Shown here piece after piece: positions 8,953 through 17,500 of a stretch of 23,816 bases of DNA. The notes beneath the pieces were generated by a model, which had not been told where the DNA came from, searched no databases, and saw only the letters and a list, made by a program, of their open reading frames with translations. Origin of the DNA: Balamuthia mandrillaris (lineage: Eukaryota > Discosea > Longamoebia > Balamuthiidae). A program made the translations under genes and the position numbers. The DNA lies in the NCBI GenBank assembly GCA_031835245.1, contig JAVKOQ010000614.1, positions 1 through 23,816 of the forward strand, in the 5' to 3' direction. Each line of letters starts with the position of its first letter. Position 1 is the stretch's first letter.

Positions 8953-8991
8953 CAGGTCATATTTTTCAAGGGGAAGAAAATATGGGACCTG
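8953..8991. other. Imperfect hairpin, about 13 bp stem
   Basis: CAGGTC and ATATTTT on the left arm pair with AAAATAT and GACCTG on the right arm, with a two-base bulge and a short loop around CAAGGGG. It sits in the divergent spacer. It could be a small-RNA or regulatory fold, or chance. Confidence 0.3.
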
Positions 8992-9278
8992 GCTTCGGGG
9001 AGCGGCGGTTTGTGTCCTGTTTGACGGACAGTACTACGCATGCGCTTCTGTGTGTCCTCAGTCTTTTCACAATGTTGTCTAGATTGACAACTGAGAAAAT
9101 CCAGGAGTGCCCATTGGACAGTCCTTGCCTTTGAGCATATCATAGCATTCCTTATTCTCGATATCTTCCAATCAAAATTCAAAGATTAATTTTGTGGACA
9201 TATCCTGAACTATTTCATGACGACATGGAAGTGGGCAAAAAAAAAAAGAAACAAAAAAAAAGAAAGAAAGAAAGAAGG

Positions 9279-9928
9279 ATGACTGCTATGTTGCTTCCAC
9301 CAGATCTGTTGCCACTGGAGGTGTTCCTCTTTGTGGTGGCTTCCTCTCTTGGCGTGCGGGCAATCGACTGGTTCGTTGGGGCGTTTACCACGTTGGGTGC
9401 CCACCACTCCAAAGAAAAACAGCTGGCGCTGCAGCTGCGCTCTCTGCGCACGGAATCCAACAAGTACAACCAACCCAAGACCTTTGCCAAGTACGCCAAG
9501 CTCCAGAGACAGATCAAAAAGGTATCAGAGCAACTGAACCAGCTACGAGCAGCCAGACATGCAGATCAACTCGTCTCGGTACTTCCCACCCTGATCCATC
9601 ACATTGTGAAGGTACGCCGCTACAAACACGTCTTCGTCTCCTCTTTACCCTTCCAACTTCTTTCCTCATGACGCTAGCCTTCTCACGAACAACAACACAT
9701 GCTCGCCAACAACAACAACAACAACATTCATAGCTGGGAAGCGTGGCATTGCTTCTCTTCCTTTACTGGGAGGAGGCGCTCTTCGTGGCCCCCTCCCCCG
9801 CACTCCTCCAACCGCTGTCGTCCTGGTTGGCTCTGCCCGCTTGGCCTGCGGGGGTGGTGGGCGTGGTGGCCTGGTTGGCGCTCTGTCACGGGGCGTTGAC
9901 CTACTTGCAGGACGCTCTGTGCTTGTAA
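9279..9928 (+). CDS. GET1: GET1/WRB-family subunit of the tail-anchored protein insertase, 175 aa, 2 exons
   Basis: Exons are 9279-9611 and 9734-9928, joined in phase 0 across a 122-nt intron. GET1 is the ER-membrane subunit that receives tail-anchored proteins from the GET3 ATPase. The family signature is clear: TESNKYNQPKTFAKYAKLQR at residues 58-77, followed by the amphipathic IKKVSEQLNQL of the cytosolic coiled coil. A hydrophobic N-terminal segment lies at residues 10-40. Exon 2 supplies two more membrane segments, ALLLFLYWEEALFVAP and GVVGVVAWLALCHGAL, the usual three-helix layout. Length is typical. The start at 9279 gives the family's short N-terminus; the ATG at 9225 would add a Lys-rich extension. 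It is the only GET component in the window. Confidence 0.88.
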
Positions 9929-10053
9929 AAAAAGAAAAATAGTCTGGGGGGGTGTACAAAAAAAAGCAAAAAAAAAAAAGGAGCGTAACGCGCATTCTAA
10001 GAATTGAAAAACAAAAAACCGCAAAGACATGCTGACAACTTTTTTTTTCTATG

Positions 10054-10057
<4 letters not shown>

Positions 10058-10092
<35 letters not shown>
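10058..10092. repeat. (CT)n microsatellite
   Basis: About 17 CT dinucleotides lie 130 nt beyond the GET1 stop codon, pyrimidine on the strand of both flanking + genes. Confidence 0.95.
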
Positions 10093-10095
<3 letters not shown>

Positions 10096-10175
10096 TCCGT
10101 TCTTGTCTTGTTCTCCTTTTCTTTTTTTCCTCTTTTGTTTTAATTTTTTCGTGTCGTCCTGGGGTTTGATCTGAA

Positions 10176-10189
10176 GCTGCCATAGCAAC
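10176..10189. promoter_or_regulatory. X-box-like motif GCTGCCATAGCAAC
   Basis: The motif matches the RFX X-box consensus GTNRCC-N(0-3)-RGYAAC at all but one defined position (C instead of T at the second base). It lies about 1.3 kb upstream of the cyclase-like gene and 250 nt beyond GET1. RFX factors occur in opisthokonts and some amoebae. Functional use is unproven. Confidence 0.22.
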
Positions 10190-11509
10190 GCGCTTGTCGG
10201 TTTTAATTGAAATCTCTTCTGTTTTTCAGTTTTCATTTTCAATTTTTTCTCGGGGGGGGTTCATTTTTTGACATGCGAATCGCGTGCCCTGTCCCGAAAA
10301 GGTACAATCTGATCTGCTCTTTGCAAGACTGCACCGCGCCAGCTTCCATAAGAGGAGGTCACACCGCATCAACGTACCGCAAACAGCGTAGTACTTTGAA
10401 GAAGTGACGGATGGGAGCAGAGCCACGCTGCTACGGGGCGACTAAAAAAAAAAAAAAGGGGGGGTGGGTGAAGCGGTGACAGGAGAAAGGACAAAAAAAA
10501 ATAAAGCATAGCGCTGTGTGTGCGGTACGGCGCGATCGCGAAAGCAGAGGAGGAAAAGAGGAGAAACAAACGTAGGTTGTTGTGAGACAAAAAGACTTTC
10601 CCCCCCCCCATCAAAAATATTGTTTGTTTTGTTGTATCCCCTCTCTCCTTCCCCCCTTGCAAAAAGCCGACTTGCTTTCTCACGTAGGGCCGAAAGACGA
10701 AAAAGAAAAAGAGAGAGAAGAGCGAGCACCAGCAACAAAAAGGAGCACGGGCGCGTTGGGTAGCAGCAGAAAGCGCGAGGGCAGTAGCAAAGACCACAAA
10801 CCCAAGGTTTGTTTTTTTTTTCCTTCCCCTCTCCTTCTCTCTCTCTCTTTTCTTCTTGGTAGAACAGACGGAAGGGGGGGGAACAGCCCCTGCCTGTGAC
10901 AGTTGTTGTGAAGAGAAAGAGAGAGGCCTGTTTCGTCTGTGAAAGGAGGAGAGAAAGGTAGTGGAAAGAAGGGGAAAGGCGAGAATTGATTGGAACAACA
11001 ACAACAACAAAAAGAAGGGGAGAGAGAGAAGCGGCATTTTTTTTTCTTCGTAGCTTCAACTGATTAACTTACTACTCATCTGCTTCCTGTCAAACCGCAA
11101 CTCTAAATCCCACCCCATTTCAATCTCTCAGGACCAGACAGGTAAAATTTCCTTCTCTCTTTCTTCCCTCATTTGTTTGGTTTTTTTTTGTAAAAACCCA
11201 CGGAGCTGAGAAGATATCTGGGGGTGAATTGTTTTTTTTTGTTCCCCTTTCCAACGCAGGAGCGATTTTTTTTTCTTACTAATCCGCCTTTCACCGTTTT
11301 GCCAATCAAAATCCCATTTGAACACAGAGCTTCTTAAGATCCACCCGAGTTTTCCCCCCGACAACATGTGCTTCTGAGAATAACAAATACAAGCAAACGA
11401 CAACCCTCAACAGACAGCCAAAGCAAAACCGACTGACAAAAACAATACCCATTCAACGAACAAACAAACACATCCAAGCACCAAATACAAACACACACAA
11501 ACACCGTCA

Positions 11510-14500
11510 ATGTCGGGCTCTCCATCGGGCACCTACTTCGAGGTCTTGGCAAGCTTCGTGCCCAACTCGGTGGTAGAAAAGCTCTACAAGTCCTGCAGCT
11601 ATGAGTTGCAGGGCAAAGGAGAGAACAACCCGCATGACCCACAGCGACCGGCCAGCGTGACCACCGCGGAGACCTTTGACGGAGCCGTTCTGGAACTCCA
11701 GATAGGTCCCCCCAAAGCGCCTCTCGCAAAGACCACTGCCACCGCACAACCTGGCCAACAACACCAACAAAACCCCGCTTCTGGAGTGAATGCCTTCGAG
11801 GCGGACTTAGACCTGGATGTGGAGGCCTTCAACAGTTACTTGGAGAAGGTCATAGAAAAGATCCAGGTACGTTCTTTGCTTCCTACTTCCTGCTTCCTTC
11901 CTTCCTTCATTCCTTCTTTGGCGGCTGAATTCCTTGTTTTCAGTTATACAATGGAGAAATAGTAAACCTTTCGGGCACATCAATGCTGGTGTTTTGGAAC
12001 AGCGCTGCCGCCGACGAGCAGCTATCAACGCTAGTCTGGCGGGCCACCAAATGTGCCATGGTGGTCACCCGCATGAACGATGCCTCCTCTTCTTTATCCC
12101 TTTCCGCGCGCATCGGCTGCGGTACCGTCTACACTTTTTGGGTTGGTCGCAGCAGATTTTTGTACATGTATTCCGGCCGACCTTTTCAACAGATCGCCAA
12201 GATTGCTGCGACCACTGCCCAGACGGACACCCTTGACCAGGTCTTTGTTTCCCAGGAGGCTTGGGAACAGATCTCCAAGTTCTGCAAAGCGGAGCCTGTG
12301 ATCAAGGCAGGTGCGAACAACACAACCACCACCGCCCCTGGCAGCTGTCAGCGAGTTCTGAAGATCAAAAGAGAGATCTCCCGACCTGTAATCTGCCGTT
12401 CCGTAACCGGCGGTAGCCAAATCATTCATTCCCAAAAGGGCCTTTCACCCACCGATAACTTGCTCAGCCAACAGATCACAAAGCAGATGGAGTTCGCCCT
12501 GCGCTCCTTCCTCTCCTGGTCCACCATCGCCAAGACAGACTCATTCCTTCAAGACAAGGTCTGCTCTCGGCTTGGCTTGCAGATCCCCAACAACGCTGGC
12601 GAGCTGCGACGCGTCTCCATCGTGGCCATCGAGCTGCCTACCTTGGCCCACGAGGCCTACACTTATTGCCTCAGCGGGAAGTACTTTCAGGACCTGAAAG
12701 AGTCGGGCCAGTTGCCCTCCAGGACACATCGCTCCCAAGTCGACCCTCTGGACGCTGTCAAGAGGGCTCACAGCGTGGCCAGCTTTGTGCAATCGGTCTT
12801 GGAGCACTACGAAGGCAACTTGCAGTCCATGTCGGTGGAGGACAAGGGCACTGTCATTATTTTGACCTTTGGATTGTACCCTTGGCATCATGAGGATGAT
12901 CCCTTGCGTGCTGTCATGGTTTGTACTTTTATCCTTTCTCCTCGAGTGTTTCACTTACCAACCAAAAAACCACAAATAGACGGCAATGGAGATCAAGAAG
13001 ATAAGCGAACTAACGAGGATCGGCATTTCAACGGGAAGAGCCCTGACCGCCTTTGTGGGTTCCAAAGCAAGGCGAGAATTCATCGTGAAGGGCGATGTAG
13101 TCGACAGAGCCCTTTCTCTGATGCAAACGGCCGACTCCTCCGCCATTCTCTGCGATAAAGAGACCTACCACATTTCTATGCGTTTCCGCGATCACAGCAT
13201 CGGCGGCTACGGCGGAGACGACTTGCAGAACAACATCAACATTGGTACTACCAATGCTAATGATGGCAAGAAGAAAGGAGCCAAGAAAGGAACACCGGGT
13301 AGTGTACAACAAGATGCCTTTCATCTGGCCTTTGAGCAGGTAGTCTGTGGGGACACAACCAACAAGAACAGCACCTGCGTTAGCTTGCCCATCTACCCCA
13401 TGCCATTCCTTTCGTCCTCGCCTTTTTCTTCTTTGTCTCCTTCTCCCTCCTCGCTTGCCTCTCCGTCTTCAGTTGTTCGCAACCAGCTTCAGCCGGGCAC
13501 CAGCGTAAAACCCTCATCTTCCCTTAAACTGGTCAGCGATAAGAATGCCAGCTTGACTGAAGCAAGGTATTTCCTCTCTTTCCTCCTCCTCTGTTTTCTT
13601 TCTCAAGTATGAAATCTCAATCTTATTTGGTTTTAAAAATCAACAGAACAAAGGCGACTGCCACAGAAACCTCGACCATTAATAGCGGCTGTACTCCTGC
13701 AACGGCCTCCACATCTACTACCAAACAACAGAACTCTTTCATGGAGTCCTTCTCGGAGGACATTATCGTAGCCCGCAAGGAAGAGCGCAAATTCTTGGAG
13801 GAAAAACTTCGCGTCCTCAAAGAGGAGGGCGACGGTGCCGTCATTATCATCCAAGGCGATGCCGGCATGGGTAAGAGTAACCTCATCAAAGACCTGATCC
13901 GCAAGGCCAGAGAGCTCAATGTGGTGACGCTCTGTGAGAGTGGCACCTCTGCCCATCACCCTCTCTTCTGGCGCAACGCCGCCATTCCCTTTGGCAGCTG
14001 GAAGGGAGTGTTTCGTTCCCTGTTCGACCAAATGGCAACCAGCGTGGACGGCAGCTACTATCATCATGACCCCGATGAGATGTGGGGCAGCGATCTGGAT
14101 GAGGATGGAGGGTCCATGGAGTTTGGTGGCGGAGGCGACATGGGAGAGGATATGGGCGCAGAGGATCTCGAGATGATGGGAGGAGGGGGAGGCAGCTGGG
14201 ACGACAAGGAGGGCTTTGGGTCGGAGGACGATGAAAGCGATGAGAGCGTTTGTGTCATCGACAAAGTGATTGCCCCTCCTGAGTATAACCAGCAACACCA
14301 GCAGTTGCCTCCTGATCACAGCACCAAGAAAGATAAGCGAGACTCCAAGAAGAAGGGCAAGAAGAACAAGGACAAGGACGGCAAGCAACAAGCCTCTTCC
14401 TCCTCCGAGCTGGAGAAGGAGAGACAGCAGCAGGAGCTGTTGGAGCAGGAACAGCAACGACAGGAACGAGTGGCGGAGTTTGTGCTGAGCCAACTAGAGC

Positions 14501-17500
14501 TAGAGAATAATGCTCATCTGGCACCTCTCTTGAATGGCGTTCTGGACCTCCGTTTCCCAGAAAATCATCTCACCGCGCAGATGTCCTACCAAGCGCGCAT
14601 CGACAAGACCAGAGAGCTGTTACTCTACTTTTTGCAGGACCCTACGGAGACGCCGCGCCTCTTCATCATGGAAAACGCCCACTGCTTCGATCAGACTTCT
14701 TGGTCTCTCATCCACAGCGTTATCAAGAACATCTGCCCCACCCTTTTTGTAATTACCACCCGGCAGCTCTTCAACAACACTCAAAAGGCGGAGCTGGAAA
14801 AGATCAAGCAGTTAGGCTGCCTGCGTTCCTTCTCCTCTGATGACAGCTCCAGTGGCACCAGCACCAGCTCATCTTGCTGCACCTGCGGTGGCACTGGTTG
14901 CTCTAGCACCAGCGGCAACAGTTGTTGCAGCCAATGCTCCAGCACCAGCTCTTGCTCCGACTCCTGTTCGGATACTCCACGCTCCCCTGGGCGCCATCAC
15001 TCGTCTTCGGCCATTCTCAACAGCAATGGGCAGGACAAGAAAGGGATGGAGATCCACATTATCACCCTCTCTCCTTTGCCCACCGAACACGTCCTCAAGT
15101 TGGTGTGCAAGTACTTGGGCATCCCCGAAATGCCCAAACGCCTCGTTCCTTTGTTCGAGAAGACTAAGGGACACCCTCTCCTCTCGTTGGAGATGGCCAT
15201 CTCATTGAAGAACTCTGGCGCTTTTCAGATCCTACAAGACCAGGAGCAGCTTCAACCCAAGCTACCTGCAGCCTACTCCCTGGAGGCCACTTTTGGTGGT
15301 ACCTTGACCAACGCCTCTTCACCTTCTTCCAACAACAACGTTGTGGACCCTGTCAACTCTTTGATGAGCGATGCTGCGTTAGAGGACATTCTCAAGACCT
15401 TTAGCTTTTCCAGCGCGCTGCACAGCGTCATTTCCAGCCGCATCGATGAGCTGAAGCCCAGCCAACAGCTCACGCTGAAAGTAGCCAGCATCCTCGGCGA
15501 TTCCTTTGACTTTAACGTCCTGCACAGCATCTACCCCAAAAACTACACTAAAGAGCAGCTGAAAGAGGACCTCAACGTTTTGACCAAACTGCAATTCGTT
15601 CACTCTGAGAAGAAGAGGACGCGCTTCTCCTCGAACAGAACGGGCCGTGCCAGAATTATCACTTACAGTCGCAATCGCCGTCACCACAACTACAGCAGCA
15701 CTGGCAGCGGTCATCACCGACGGAAACATCACAAGAAGCATCATAAGCACAAGAAGAAGAGCAAGAGTAAGAAACACAGCAGCGACTCGGATAGCTTTAT
15801 CGTGGAAACAGCGGTGGAGGAAGAGGAGGATGTGGCCCCTGCCCAAAGCAGCAAGAAGGCCCTTCCCTCCAACTTGCGCAAGTCAAAGACGATAAAGATC
15901 GCCAAGTCTGCCAACAAACAACGCGACTCTAGTGGCAACGTGACGTCATCGGAGAATGAAACAAAACAAAGCAGCAAAGCAGGCAAAAGCAAAAGCAAAG
16001 GCAAGGGCAAAGAGGTGATGACGGGAAGCGAGGATGAGGCAACTACCGAAGAGGTGAAGAAGCCTTTCTCTTTCCTCTCCGCATCGCTCAAAGAAACCGG
16101 ACAATGGACTGCTTCCAACAAGTCTACCACCGCTGTCCCCGCAGTCAGCGAACGTGCTGCTCCTTCCGTCGTCTCTTTTGATGAGTTTGAGGCATCATCT
16201 GGGTCTGAAAAACAATCGTCTACCAAACGGGGCCGTTCCAAGACTTCTTTTGATAAGCGTTCCTCCCTCATTAACTCTGAGATAGAAAAAGGAGCAGCCG
16301 GCTTGACCCAGGAACCTTTTGGCGACTATTACGACAGCGGCAGTGGCAGCGTTCCCATTGGCTACCACTATAGCAGCGGCAGTGGTTATAGCAGCGCCGC
16401 CTGCTCTGGCTATGGCAGTGGCGGCGGCAGCAGCGGAGGCTCCGAAGACGGCTGCACGGTCAAAGAAGTCTATTACTTTAACCATCTCATCATTTGGGAA
16501 ACGGTCTACGCTACTCTTCTTCCCAGCCAACGAAGGCAATGGCACAAGAAGGCAGCGGAGCACTACGAGAACGTGTTGTTGGACTTGGAGCTGCAGACCA
16601 GCAAGAGAGCGATGGCTTTGCAGCAACAGCAAATGAGCGAGACGGAAAGCGGAGCTGAGAGCGGCAGTTCGTATTACCCAACTGCTTCCATCAGCTCTTC
16701 ATCTACTGCTTCAACTCTTCCTTCTTCTTCGCCAGTGCCATCTTCTGCCGGTTCATCCCCTTACACCGCCTCTCCCTTCTCCACTGCAGCCGCTATCATC
16801 AGCAAGTCTCTCAGTCACGCTGCTTCCTGCTACTATCCTATGTTGGCCTACCACTGGAACAGTGCTGGCAACGACCTTAGAGCCCTACTCTACTTCCAAA
16901 AGTCGGGCAAGCAGGCTCTCTCCATCTTTGCCTACCAAGAGGCTGTAGAGTTTTATGAACGAGCTATTGCTCTTGCTGATCGCCTCAATGCGTTATCCTC
17001 TGCCTCCTCAGCCTCTACAATTGACTCTTCCCCGTCTTCGACCTCTTCATCCACGTCTTCTTCCCGTCGATCGCTCTTCTTTTCCAAATCTTCCAAGTCC
17101 AAGAACCAGCAACAACAATGCAACAGCAACAAGAACGCCGCTCATCAGGAGATCTCCTCATTCCGTTTGGCCTCATGGGAGAGAAAACTTACCAAGGCCT
17201 ATCTCTCCCTGAAAAAGCTTACCAAAGCGGAGCAACACGCCCGCAAGGCGCTAGATCTTTTGGGTCAACCTCTCTCCGAGGGAAACGGTTGGTTCGGCTC
17301 CACCGGAGTGGAAGTCTTTCGCCAGTTCGCCAAACGGAAGTTGCTTGGCTTCATGTCCTTTTCTTCCTCTTCCTCCTCTTCTTCCTCTAACAAAGACACT
17401 CCCTCGTTGAAAGCATTCAAACCCGCTGTTCTCAGCGGGGGTGGTGGAAGCAGCGGAGGAGGAGCCAACGCAGCTTCGGATCGTGGGGATCACGGCATGC

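Larger units (their letters stand above)
8767..9278. other. Divergent promoter region of the actin-bundler-like and GET1 genes
   Basis: The 512 nt separate two divergent start codons. The left 120 nt are pyrimidine- or A-rich leader of the - gene. Positions 8930-9180 are complex sequence with several inverted repeats. From 9237 it becomes an A/G-rich leader of GET1. An upstream in-frame ATG at 9225 could extend GET1 by 18 Lys-rich residues. Confidence 0.5.
9929..11509. other. Long upstream region of the cyclase-like gene
   Basis: No conserved protein is encoded in these 1,581 nt. Contents in order: GET1 3' flank with A-runs (9930-10010), a CT microsatellite, T-rich sequence, a complex stretch with an X-box-like motif (about 10150-10440), GA- and A-rich sequence (10440-11040), then an A/C-rich leader before the ATG at 11510. 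CAG|gtaaaa at about 11140 is a plausible 5'-UTR splice donor, but no acceptor can be fixed. Open frames here are low-complexity. Confidence 0.5.

Noticed and set aside
10207-11059. Several open frames of 66-222 codons upstream of the cyclase-like gene
   Set aside because: Mostly Phe/Leu/Ser or Lys/Arg low complexity from homopolymer runs; no splice-compatible conserved domain.
13633-14493. A 286-codon open frame antisense to the ATPase part of the cyclase-like gene
   Set aside because: Explained by codon bias of the sense frame, which carries Walker A; no independent signal.
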